DNA of 50,743 nucleotides, taken from IMG/VR virus record IMGVR_UViG_3300047557_003366, positions 1-50,743 of that record. One strand, 5' to 3'. Position numbers and translations under genes: made by a program. The notes under the pieces are model-generated. The model had not been told where the DNA came from and ran no database searches. It was given only the letters and a program-made list of their open reading frames with translations. Positions 33,458-40,738 of this stretch are shown piece by piece. How positions within the stretch are numbered: position 1 is the stretch's first letter; each line of letters opens with the position of its first letter. The stretch is from a virus.

Positions 33458-35005
33458 TCAAAATTTGTATTTTTTCATGCACAACTGCAGGTTTTCGTGA
33501 ATTTCGTTATTAATTTTTTTGTTTAATACGTGCTGTTTTTTAACTTCATTCCAATTAGGTAATCCAACAAGCATTTCAAATAATTTGTTGGCATCTACAT
33601 TATGTTTTGAAGCAAGGGTTTTAACATCTGTGCCTTTTGCAAACTGAGTAATCAACGACTCAGCCAGATTTCTCTTACGTAATGTGGCTGATATTACTGA
33701 AGGAAGCCTCTTTAATTTTCCTGCAATTTCTGACCATTTTTTTCCTTGCTTACGCATTTTAACTGCAGTTCTTATATCTTGCGGTGTCATTCTGTAATAT
33801 TTTTCGTCTCGTTGTTTCTTTAACTGCTTGTAATTTGGCAGAGCTTTAAGTTTGCTGATAATAGTGCTCATAGATGTTCCATATTTTTCTGACATTTCCT
33901 TTGGAGAAACTCCAGCAGAAAAATCTTTTGCCATACGATTGATATCTCTTTTTCCAAAAGTTTTTTTAACTTGCTTGGCAATACGTGGCTCTTGAGCAAC
34001 GTCTGTTTGTGGAATTTCTGTATCTGGTGTTGAGACAGGTTCTGCCGCAGGTTCTGCCTTTGTTGTAACGGATGGTTCAGCAGCTTGTGCTGACTGTGTT
34101 GGCGTTGCTGGTTCTTCTGGATATGGTTTCAAGGTAGGTGAAATTAACTGTGGCGAATACACTCTTGTTGGTTGATGGTTTCTGCGACGTGATAAATTTT
34201 CAGATCTTAGTCTGACTAATTGCTCATAGTTATTAAGTGATTCCAGATTATACAAAATTGAGCTATTGCTTATTTCATATTTCCCCATCATTTCATTCAG
34301 ACTCATTCCACTTGCATAGTCTGCTGCCATGAGTTGAATTCTTTTATCTGCGGTGTCAAATTCTTTATTTGGTTCTCTTGCTGCTCTATATACAGTTGTT
34401 TGATTTCGTCCTAATGTTTGAGCAATCGTTTGCCAACTTGCACCTTGTCTTCTTAGTTCTTGTGCCTGATTTACTTCTTCTCTGGAAAGTGTTTGACGAC
34501 CAATGATTTGTCTTCTTTTGGCGTCAAGTGTTGAAAAATTATCTAATTTTTGTAGTTTTGACTTGATTGTACCATATGTTAATCCATAAGTTCTCTCTAA
34601 ATCAGCTACTGATACGCCATCAGCCCAATCCTTGCCTATTATTTCTAGCTCTTCTTGTGAATAACTGCGTTTATGATCAGCACGAATAGCTCTTTCAGGA
34701 TAAAATGCGTCTAATGCCTGCTGAATTTCCCATCCAGGCTTTTTCATTTCCTGTGCGATTGTAGGCACACTGTAATTTTTGTCGTAAAGCATAATAAGAA
34801 GAATTTTTTGGTCGTCGTCCCAGCTTTCCAACCCTTGTCCTTCTATTAAAAGTTTGTTCTCAATTAGTTCAATACAATGATCCCAATCTTCAAATCCAAA
34901 CTTTTCACATGTTTCAAAAATATAACTGGCTCGTTGATACTTAGTTTCAACTAATTCAAGCGATTCAACCAAATTAATATAATTTCTTATGCTATAATTA
35001 TCCAT
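33458..35005 (-). CDS. Tandem helix-turn-helix protein with possible capsid-targeting leader
   Basis: 515 residues from ATG 35005, which has TGAGG 6 bases upstream; an ATG at 35017 is less likely. The first ~30 residues (YSIRNYINLVESLELVE) resemble short leaders on T4-like internal virion proteins, with Leu-x-Glu sites of the type cut by gp21. The rest is an array of about seven HTH-like units of two types. Type A, as in GVSVADLERTYGLTYGTIKSKL, lies near 118-163, 222-266, 353-397 and 449-491. Type B, as in RRQGASWQTIAQTLGRNQTT, lies near 64-105, 175-212 and 407-446. A Pro/Ala/Thr-rich linker (~280-340) divides the array. A late octamer lies 21 bases upstream. Probably a multi-site DNA-binding, virion-associated protein; function unknown. 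Confidence 0.65.
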   Translation of the reverse strand: MDNYSIRNYINLVESLELVETKYQRASYIFETCEKFGFEDWDHCIELIENKLLIEGQGLESWDDDQKILLIMLYDKNYSVPTIAQEMKKPGWEIQQALDAFYPERAIRADHKRSYSQEELEIIGKDWADGVSVADLERTYGLTYGTIKSKLQKLDNFSTLDAKRRQIIGRQTLSREEVNQAQELRRQGASWQTIAQTLGRNQTTVYRAAREPNKEFDTADKRIQLMAADYASGMSLNEMMGKYEISNSSILYNLESLNNYEQLVRLRSENLSRRRNHQPTRVYSPQLISPTLKPYPEEPATPTQSAQAAEPSVTTKAEPAAEPVSTPDTEIPQTDVAQEPRIAKQVKKTFGKRDINRMAKDFSAGVSPKEMSEKYGTSMSTIISKLKALPNYKQLKKQRDEKYYRMTPQDIRTAVKMRKQGKKWSEIAGKLKRLPSVISATLRKRNLAESLITQFAKGTDVKTLASKHNVDANKLFEMLVGLPNWNEVKKQHVLNKKINNEIHENLQLCMKKYKF

Positions 35006-35026
35006 GATGTGCCTCATTATATATTT

Positions 35027-35034
35027 TATTTATC
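35027..35034 (-). promoter_or_regulatory. Late promoter octamer GATAAATA
   Basis: Minus-strand late octamer 21 bases upstream of the chosen start of the tandem-HTH gene, indicating late expression. Confidence 0.6.
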
Positions 35035-35046
35035 ATTTTAGAAGCC

Positions 35047-35083
35047 TTGACTGTTTAACAGTTCATTGGATAGACTGTATGAT
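35047..35083 (+). promoter_or_regulatory. Candidate sigma70-like promoter for gp47-gp46
   Basis: TTGACT (35047-35052) is followed at 18 bases by TAGACT (35071-35076), and a better -10 box TATGAT lies at 35078-35083 but at 25-base spacing. One of these probably drives gp47-gp46. Confidence 0.45.
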
Positions 35084-35101
35084 AACCTCAAGGTATAAAA
35101 C

Positions 35102-36118
35102 ATGAAATCTTCAATGGATCTTTCTAAAATTGTAATGTTTACTGACATACATTTTGGACTGCGGAACAACAGTAAAGAGCATAATGAAAATTGTTTAAAC
35201 TTTATTGAATGGATGATAGAACAAGCAAAAAAACATGATATTAAAACATGTGTTTTTGGTGGCGACTGGCATCACGTAAGGGCAGCAATTAATGTAGCTA
35301 CGTTAAATTATTCAGTGAATTGTTTAAAACTAATAAACGACTATTTTGACCATACCTTTTTTATTATTGGAAACCATGATCTTTACTACCGGGACAAATA
35401 TGAACTTCATAGCTTGCCATATATTACTCAATTTCCAAAAATACAAGTAATTGATAAGATTGCAACATATGAAGATATTACTTTTGCTCCATGGTTAGTA
35501 GCGGAAGACTGGAAGAAAGTGCAAAAAATTAAAAGTCCGTACATGTTTGGGCATTTTGAACTGCCAAAATTCAAAATGAATGCCATGGTTGATATGCCAG
35601 ATCATGGGATGTTAAACGAAAATCACTTTATTAATCAAAAAATGGTTTTTTCAGGGCATTTTCATAAGAGACAAAACAAAGGAAAGATTTGGTACATTGG
35701 TAACTGCTTCCCACATAATTATTCAGATGTGTGGGATGATGATCGTGGTATCATGATATGGAAAAATAGAGAAACCCCTGAGTTTATGTCGTGGCCAAAT
35801 GCTCCAAAATTTAGAATTCTGAATTTCAGTGACGTTCTGACTGATCCAGAATCTCTAATAGATAAGAATACCTGGGTTAAAATTAATATTGATGTACCAG
35901 CATCATATGAGGATATACAGTTTGTAAAAGAATTATTAGAAAACAACCTTGGTGCTAAGGAAGTTCAGTTGGTCACCCCTAAAATACAAGATGATAATGA
36001 CGATGAAGTTAATATTGATTTTGAAAGTGTTGACAGTATAGTTATTTCACATCTTGATTCAATTGAATCAAACAGTATTGACAAGCAAAAACTCAAGAAA
36101 ATTTACCAGGAGATTTAA
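35102..36118 (+). CDS. gp47: Recombination endonuclease subunit gp47 (Mre11/SbcD-like)
   Basis: 338 residues, almost exactly the T4 length (339). Calcineurin-type metallophosphoesterase motifs are in order: FTDIHFG (~13-19), FGGDWHHVRA, IGNHDLYYRDK and FSGHFHKRQN. With gp46 it forms the nuclease-ATPase complex that resects DNA ends for recombination-dependent replication. It starts 18 bases after a TATGAT box. A second in-frame ATG four codons in is a possible start. It is followed after one base by gp46, so the subunits are translationally linked. Confidence 0.93.
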   Translation: MKSSMDLSKIVMFTDIHFGLRNNSKEHNENCLNFIEWMIEQAKKHDIKTCVFGGDWHHVRAAINVATLNYSVNCLKLINDYFDHTFFIIGNHDLYYRDKYELHSLPYITQFPKIQVIDKIATYEDITFAPWLVAEDWKKVQKIKSPYMFGHFELPKFKMNAMVDMPDHGMLNENHFINQKMVFSGHFHKRQNKGKIWYIGNCFPHNYSDVWDDDRGIMIWKNRETPEFMSWPNAPKFRILNFSDVLTDPESLIDKNTWVKINIDVPASYEDIQFVKELLENNLGAKEVQLVTPKIQDDNDDEVNIDFESVDSIVISHLDSIESNSIDKQKLKKIYQEI

Positions 36119-36119
36119 C

Positions 36120-37895
36120 ATGTTGATAATTAAAAATGTTACAATTCGGAATTTTTTGAGTTGCGGTAATGTTACTCAAACTGTTGAACTTAATAAAAAT
36201 GGTTTAAATCTGGTAATAGGTGAAAACCTTGACCTTGGTGGAAATGGCAGTAGAAATGGTGTTGGTAAAACCACATTACTTCAGGCAATTACGTTTGGCT
36301 TATATGGACAGGGATTAACAAATATTCGCGTTAATAATCTGATTAATAATATCAATCAAAAGAACATGATGGTTGCTATTGAATTTGATAAAAATGGCAG
36401 AAGTTACAGAATTGAAAGGGGGCGCAAACCTACTTTTTTCCGGTATATTGTTGATGGGAAAAATATGGAAGAGTCTACAGATGAATCGCAGGGTGAAGGT
36501 CGCGAAACACAAAAAGAAATTGATCAAGTTCTAGGCATGAGCCACTTGTTATTCAAGCATGTTGTGGCGTTAAATGCATATACCGAACCATTTTTAAGTT
36601 TGGGTGCACAAAAACAGCGTGATATAATAGAAGAACTACTTGGCATAACACTTCTCAGTCAAAAAGCCGACAATCTAAAACTATTAATCAAAGATACAAA
36701 AACCGCAATTGAACAAGAAGAATTTAAAATCAAAACTATCAAACAAAGCAATGAGAGAATACAGCTTTCAATTAATGAAATCCAAAGAAAATCTGATAAC
36801 TGGGACAACACCAATAAAAAAACAATAGAAAATCTTAATTCTGCAATTGAAAAATTACAAGAACTAGATTTATCGGTAGAAATTCAATCTCATAAAGACA
36901 ATGAAATTTTTAAAAAGCAAACTATACTGGTGGACAATTTACAAAAGCAGGCAAATTCAAAAAGTAAACTATTGCAAAACTACAAACAGCAATTAAATGC
37001 AATAATATTAAACTATGAACAAGCAAAGGACCATGAATGCCCAACATGCGGTCAAGAGTTGCATGATGACAAGCATGATCAAATTATCAAATCGTTAGAA
37101 GAAAAACTTATTAGTATGGATTCTTCAGTTAAAGATGCAGAAACAGATTACGACACAACCAAAAATAGTCTTGACGCTGCAACCAAAGAGTTGTCAAAGT
37201 ATAAAAATACTTCTACGGTATATGATAACCTAGAACAGGCATTAGCTCATAAAAATACATTGCAGCAGTTTATGAACGATCTAGATAAAGAGATTAATGC
37301 AAGCAACCCATTCAAAGATCAGGCAGATACTCTCAGTAACAATCTTCAAGAAGTTACATATGATAACTTGAATGTTCTTTCAATTGAAAAAGATCATCAA
37401 GAGTTCTTGCTTAAACTACTTACAAATAAAGATAGTTTCATCCGTAAGAAAATCATGGATCAAAATCTGTCATATTTAAATATAAGATTAAGTGACTATC
37501 TGGAACGACTTGGTCTTCCTCATCAGGTTAAATTCTTAAATGATTTATCAGTTGAAATCCAGTTATATGGTCAAGATTTAGATTTTGATAATTTAAGCAG
37601 AGGTGAGCGTACACGACTTATACTGGGGCTAAGCTGGGCATTTCGTGATATTTTTGAAAATACATCTCATTCAGTAAACTTGGTTTTTGTTGATGAATTG
37701 CTAGACAGTGGTCTTGATGGACTTGGATTAGAAAACGCCATTGAAGTATTGAAAAAGATGGAATATGAAAGAGAGAAAAATATATTTGTTATTAGTCATC
37801 GAGAAGAATTAGTAAATCGTATTCATAACATATTGACTGTTATTAAAGAAGGAAACTTCACCCAGTTTAGTTGGGATTACTCTCATCAGGTTTAA
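36120..37895 (+). CDS. gp46: Recombination endonuclease subunit gp46 (Rad50/SbcC-like)
   Basis: 591 residues from ATG 36120, which has CAGGAG upstream; in-frame extension into gp47 is rejected. SMC-like ATPase: Walker A NGVGKTT (46-52), long coiled-coil arms, a Zn-hook CPTC (307-310), ABC signature LSRGERTRLILGL (~490) and Walker B VFVDELLDSGLDG (~521). It partners gp47 in end resection. T4 gp46 is 560 residues. The last 29 bases overlap the convergent minus-strand gene at 37867. Confidence 0.94.
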   Translation: MLIIKNVTIRNFLSCGNVTQTVELNKNGLNLVIGENLDLGGNGSRNGVGKTTLLQAITFGLYGQGLTNIRVNNLINNINQKNMMVAIEFDKNGRSYRIERGRKPTFFRYIVDGKNMEESTDESQGEGRETQKEIDQVLGMSHLLFKHVVALNAYTEPFLSLGAQKQRDIIEELLGITLLSQKADNLKLLIKDTKTAIEQEEFKIKTIKQSNERIQLSINEIQRKSDNWDNTNKKTIENLNSAIEKLQELDLSVEIQSHKDNEIFKKQTILVDNLQKQANSKSKLLQNYKQQLNAIILNYEQAKDHECPTCGQELHDDKHDQIIKSLEEKLISMDSSVKDAETDYDTTKNSLDAATKELSKYKNTSTVYDNLEQALAHKNTLQQFMNDLDKEINASNPFKDQADTLSNNLQEVTYDNLNVLSIEKDHQEFLLKLLTNKDSFIRKKIMDQNLSYLNIRLSDYLERLGLPHQVKFLNDLSVEIQLYGQDLDFDNLSRGERTRLILGLSWAFRDIFENTSHSVNLVFVDELLDSGLDGLGLENAIEVLKKMEYEREKNIFVISHREELVNRIHNILTVIKEGNFTQFSWDYSHQV

Positions 37896-38367
37896 AAACT
37901 CTGTAATTTTTGGTTCTTACAGATTGTTCATCTGGTGATTCATTTGGTGGAATGAATTTTATACCGCTAACATTTTTGTTGTAGTATTTTTTTGTTACAC
38001 CATCTGGAAGAGTTTGTCGTAGCACATCTTCGTAGACATGTGCTACTACCTCTGCATAGTGCAGTGATCCTTTAGTTTTATGTAACGATTCTATAATAAA
38101 CTTGTAATTTTGTTTACCTTTTTGTTCAATTGACTCATTAAGATGCGTAGATGAGCTTGTATATGTCTTCCAATTAGATGACGACCGCACATGTTTGCGA
38201 TTTTTCCTACCTTTTACGATTTTACGTTTTAATTTTGTAAATTGTTTTTTCCCAATATATTCTCTGCCAGTATCAATCTCAATAACTCTGTATATAAATC
38301 CAAACCAATCATCAGGGTTAAATTTAAAATTGCATTCCCAATGACCGATATCATCTAACTCATCCAT
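37867..38367 (-). CDS. Phage protein related to GIY-YIG-type nucleases
   Basis: 166 residues. The N-terminal part reads WFGFIYRVIEIDTGREYIGKKQF, a GIY-YIG-like pattern (given here as FGFIYRVIEI and REYIGKKQF), followed by a very basic stretch (KLKRKIVKGRKNRKHVRSSS) and SNWKTYTSSSTHLNESI. Proteins with YIGKK...SDWKxYxSS are widespread in T4-like phages and often annotated as putative endonucleases, but their activity is mostly unproven. A late-type octamer lies just 6 bases upstream of the ATG. The 3' end overlaps gp46. Confidence 0.6.
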   Translation of the reverse strand: MDELDDIGHWECNFKFNPDDWFGFIYRVIEIDTGREYIGKKQFTKLKRKIVKGRKNRKHVRSSSNWKTYTSSSTHLNESIEQKGKQNYKFIIESLHKTKGSLHYAEVVAHVYEDVLRQTLPDGVTKKYYNKNVSGIKFIPPNESPDEQSVRTKNYRVFKPDESNPN

Positions 38368-38373
38368 AAAATG

Positions 38374-38381
38374 TATTTATT
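38374..38381 (-). promoter_or_regulatory. Late promoter octamer AATAAATA
   Basis: Minus-strand octamer 6 bases before the start at 38367. The expected transcript start would be at or near the ATG. It lies back-to-back with the host-type promoter at 38391. Confidence 0.45.
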
Positions 38382-38390
38382 ATTATGTTG

Positions 38391-38433
38391 TTGACATACC
38401 TGATTAAATGTCGTACACTAGCGCACGTTCAAC
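38391..38433 (+). promoter_or_regulatory. Strong sigma70-like promoter with AGC...GTT.AAC element
   Basis: Perfect TTGACA (38391-38396), 17-base spacer, TACACT (38414-38419), directly followed by AGCGCACGTTCAAC. It is the closest to consensus in the window and drives the gene at 38454. Confidence 0.8.
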
Positions 38434-38453
38434 AACATAAAGAGGATTTAATC

Positions 38454-39254
38454 ATGACTTTCAATTTCAAGCGGCGCGGAAACGTGAGTCGTACATATGA
38501 GCTTAAGCTTACTCCTATGGCTAAGAAGCGTCTTTCTTACTTCATTAAGGAAGAACTGACTTATTACAATGCTCTAGTTGAGGGTCTTACTCCTTATCTG
38601 CGTAGCTTTCCACAGGAATTTGGAGTGTTTAAAGCTCATGAAAAAAAGGTGTGGACTGTAATTGCTGAACATAGCATTGATCCTCAAGATCTTCTTGCTG
38701 GGTTTAGCAATGCAGATCGTGCAAATAAGTTGCCACCTGTAATTCAGGAGCAGCTTAAGGAATTGCGTGGTGTGATGGTGGATGGCAACTCCAAGAGCCG
38801 CTTCAGTGAACGTCAGAAGAATATTCTGCGGGTGCTTAGTTCTCCTGCCAAGATTCCGCGTATGACTCGTAATCTCATGGCAAATGAGGTTCTGAAGTAC
38901 ATGCAGAATCAAGCGGTAGTTTTGGAAACCGCCATGAAGACTGATGTCATGAAAAACGCCATTCAACTTCTGCAAGTGCAGAGTCTTGACACCAAGCGAC
39001 ATGTTCAGGTTCCTGCGAAGATTTTGATGGGTGTTACCTATGACCATTCTACAAATCGGTCTTTTGTAAAGACACCGTTTTGTGTTGATGCTTTGGAAAT
39101 TCCAAATGTCAACCTGAATGAACAAAAGTTTAAGATGCTGGTGATTAAATCACCTCATCGGAATGACGTGCAGGATCGGTGGTCTGTTGAACTAAAAGAC
39201 TTTGAAACATATGACGTTCTGCTTACAGACTTTGATGTAAAGCGGAAAAAGTAA
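38454..39254 (+). CDS. Unknown protein, probably strongly expressed early
   Basis: 266 residues from ATG 38454, with AGAGGA at ideal spacing; the longer in-frame extension would overlap the promoter and is rejected. No family was recognised. The protein is basic and mixed alpha/beta: KRRGNVSRTYELKLTPMAKK at the start, a helical middle, and a C-terminal beta region ending KRKK. Codons use more C/G third positions (CGT, AAG, CTG) than neighbours, like the capsid genes, suggesting high expression. It is a single-gene unit with a near-consensus promoter and a strong terminator. An early host-takeover or DNA-binding role is possible but unproven. Confidence 0.75.
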   Translation: MTFNFKRRGNVSRTYELKLTPMAKKRLSYFIKEELTYYNALVEGLTPYLRSFPQEFGVFKAHEKKVWTVIAEHSIDPQDLLAGFSNADRANKLPPVIQEQLKELRGVMVDGNSKSRFSERQKNILRVLSSPAKIPRMTRNLMANEVLKYMQNQAVVLETAMKTDVMKNAIQLLQVQSLDTKRHVQVPAKILMGVTYDHSTNRSFVKTPFCVDALEIPNVNLNEQKFKMLVIKSPHRNDVQDRWSVELKDFETYDVLLTDFDVKRKK

Positions 39255-39255
39255 G

Positions 39256-39288
39256 AAAAAGGCAGTAGACTATCTACTGCCTTTTTTT
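39256..39288 (+). terminator. Rho-independent terminator
   Basis: A 14-bp perfect stem (AAAAAGGCAGTAGA, CTA loop, TCTACTGCCTTTTT) and T tract lie just after the stop of the gene at 38454. Confidence 0.9.
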
Positions 39289-39289
39289 A

Positions 39290-39318
39290 TTGACATGATG
39301 CATTCATTAACTTAAACT
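39290..39318 (+). promoter_or_regulatory. Sigma70-like promoter placing the start site at the next ATG
   Basis: TTGACA (39290-39295), 17-base spacer, TAAACT (39313-39318). The expected transcription start (~39325) coincides with the ATG of the 88-residue gene, which has no visible Shine-Dalgarno, pointing to a leaderless message. Confidence 0.6.
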
Positions 39319-39324
39319 TTTTGA

Positions 39325-39591
39325 ATGAAAAATACAAAAAAAGATATGGTGCAACAAGCACCAATTCAGTCTATTACTGCACCAAATATGCATGCAGGAT
39401 TCATTTTCAGAGATGAATTTGAAGTTTTAGTAAAAAAATTGTATAAACGGTTAAGCGAAGACAAAAAGAAAAAATTATGGCTATTAACCAGCGAGATAAT
39501 TCTTAAAAATACACAGGCTGAAATTGATCTTCATGTAAAACTTTATGAATCAATTCAACAAGCCTACGAGAATATGAATAAAAATCGCTAA
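39325..39591 (+). CDS. Small helical protein of unknown function
   Basis: 88 residues, not recognised. A short polar N-terminus (QAPIQSITAPNM) precedes a charged, mostly helical body (VKKLYKRLSEDKKKKLWLLT, then KNTQAEIDLHVKLYESIQQA). It follows a terminator-promoter pair and ends 2 bases from the convergent minus-strand gene. There is no ribosome site before the ATG; an in-frame ATG at 39346 is an alternative but also lacks one. It could bind a host or phage protein. No function is assigned. Confidence 0.6.
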   Translation: MKNTKKDMVQQAPIQSITAPNMHAGFIFRDEFEVLVKKLYKRLSEDKKKKLWLLTSEIILKNTQAEIDLHVKLYESIQQAYENMNKNR

Positions 39592-39593
39592 CA

Positions 39594-39788
39594 TTATCCA
39601 ATAATATTGCTTGATTTTTTAGGATTTTGTGCTTCTCTGTATTCTTCAATCACTTTTACCATAAGTTTTCTTTGTTGAAGGCTCAAGCAGTAAGCGTCGC
39701 TAAAATCAACACTTCCGTGCATATAAAATACTAAACTTGCTACATCTTTATGGATTAATTCTCTGTTTTTATCCATTTGATTTCGCAT
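39594..39788 (-). CDS. Small conserved protein downstream of gp26
   Basis: 64 residues; an in-frame ATG at 39776 is a possible alternative start. The sequence IHKDVASLVFYMHGSVDFSD, then LQQRKLMVKVIEEY, is compact and helical, and resembles short ORFs found beside gp26 in other marine T4-like phages. It follows the gp26 stop by 8 bases and is surely co-transcribed. Its place next to gp26 and opposite the tape-measure gene suggests a tail-assembly chaperone or hub-assembly role, like the small ORFs beside tape-measure genes in other tailed phages. This is inferred only. Confidence 0.6.
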   Translation of the reverse strand: MRNQMDKNRELIHKDVASLVFYMHGSVDFSDAYCLSLQQRKLMVKVIEEYREAQNPKKSSNIIG

Positions 39789-39796
39789 TTCAGTAA

Positions 39797-40666
39797 TCAG
39801 GGTTGCATCACCTGACTTGAGCGTTTGCCAAAAAAACTTGTTGGATCAAAGTTAAGCTTTTCATTCCATTGATGCGTACATTTGTGACAGCTTAGATTTA
39901 TTTGTTTCATAACCCCAATTTCGTTAAGTTTGTTAACAGAATCAATGATAGCCTCGCTTTTGCCACTGTCAATGCTAACAAGCCATTCTGCGATATGCTC
40001 TTGGTTACTAACAACTGTATTTGATGATTTCAATACAATTTTTTCAATACTTCTTGCCACTAATCCAAAAGTCATTTGTGCAATTTTTTGAACGCTTTCT
40101 GCTAATAAATTTGCTTTTTGTAATTCATCCAACGTTGCATTTTGTTTTTCTAACGCTGAAATAGCTCTTTCTTCTTCAAACTCTTTTCTAATCCAAATCT
40201 GCCTCATTTCAAAGTCATATGGCTTGATATATACTAGCAAATCTCCCAAATCTAAAACCGTCATGTCCGCACTAATTGTAGATACAGTATCTAGCAATAA
40301 ATTAGCATTTAACTCTAACTCATTATCATAACTGCACTTCGGACAACTTTTTTTAAGTTCAATTTTGCCGTTGTGAGACGCAGACTTTATGCCTACCAGG
40401 ATTGCATCAAAATCGGGTATTAAAAGTCTTTTAACATTTTTTACTTCCGGCACACAATTTTGTATGACTTTTTCTAATGCTTGACCATTCAGCATGGCAT
40501 CAGGCGTGTTCATCAAAATATCATCAATGGCACCCATGGGATATACTGCGACTTCACCCTCCGCATTCATAGTAACATCTTCTGGTTTATACCATTTTCC
40601 TTGGCTAGGTAATTTTACATAAGCCGCTGGTTGTTTGAAGTATTGTTTTAAGGGATTATCAGACAT
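39797..40666 (-). CDS. gp26: Baseplate hub assembly protein gp26
   Basis: 289 residues from ATG 40666; an upstream TTG is rejected. The start NPLKQYFKQPAAYVKLPSQG, followed by VAVYPMGAIDDILMNTPDAM and NCVPEV, is characteristic of gp26-like hub proteins of marine T4-like phages. Two Cys pairs, CPKC in the middle and CHKC near the C-terminus, could bind zinc. T4 gp26 is 208 residues. It is divergent from the tape measure, and the two promoters overlap. An ACTAAATA octamer lies 26 bases upstream. A role in hub or tape-measure assembly is known for T4 genetically. Confidence 0.8.
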   Translation of the reverse strand: MSDNPLKQYFKQPAAYVKLPSQGKWYKPEDVTMNAEGEVAVYPMGAIDDILMNTPDAMLNGQALEKVIQNCVPEVKNVKRLLIPDFDAILVGIKSASHNGKIELKKSCPKCSYDNELELNANLLLDTVSTISADMTVLDLGDLLVYIKPYDFEMRQIWIRKEFEEERAISALEKQNATLDELQKANLLAESVQKIAQMTFGLVARSIEKIVLKSSNTVVSNQEHIAEWLVSIDSGKSEAIIDSVNKLNEIGVMKQINLSCHKCTHQWNEKLNFDPTSFFGKRSSQVMQP

Positions 40667-40676
40667 ACACAATCTC

Positions 40677-40684
40677 GCTAAATA
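40677..40684 (+). promoter_or_regulatory. Possible late octamer GCTAAATA for the tape measure
   Basis: Plus-strand NCTAAATA motif, 54 bases before the tape-measure ATG. It faces the minus-strand ACTAAATA only 8 bases away, so the two start regions overlap. Confidence 0.4.
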
Positions 40685-40692
40685 GTTAATAA

Positions 40693-40700
40693 TATTTAGT
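40693..40700 (-). promoter_or_regulatory. Late octamer ACTAAATA for gp26
   Basis: Minus-strand NCTAAATA motif 26 bases ahead of the gp26 start, matching the usual late-promoter spacing in this window. Confidence 0.5.
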
Positions 40701-40738
40701 GGCTATAACATAGGTACAATAGAAAAAATAAAACAAAA

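Noticed and set aside
36054-36119. In-frame extension of gp46 upstream into gp47
   Set aside because: The ATG at 36120 has CAGGAG in front and begins the conserved MLIIKNVTIRNF; the extension overlaps gp47 and has no family match.
38385-38453. In-frame extension of the gene at 38454
   Set aside because: It would start upstream of the near-consensus promoter; the ATG at 38454 has AGAGGA.
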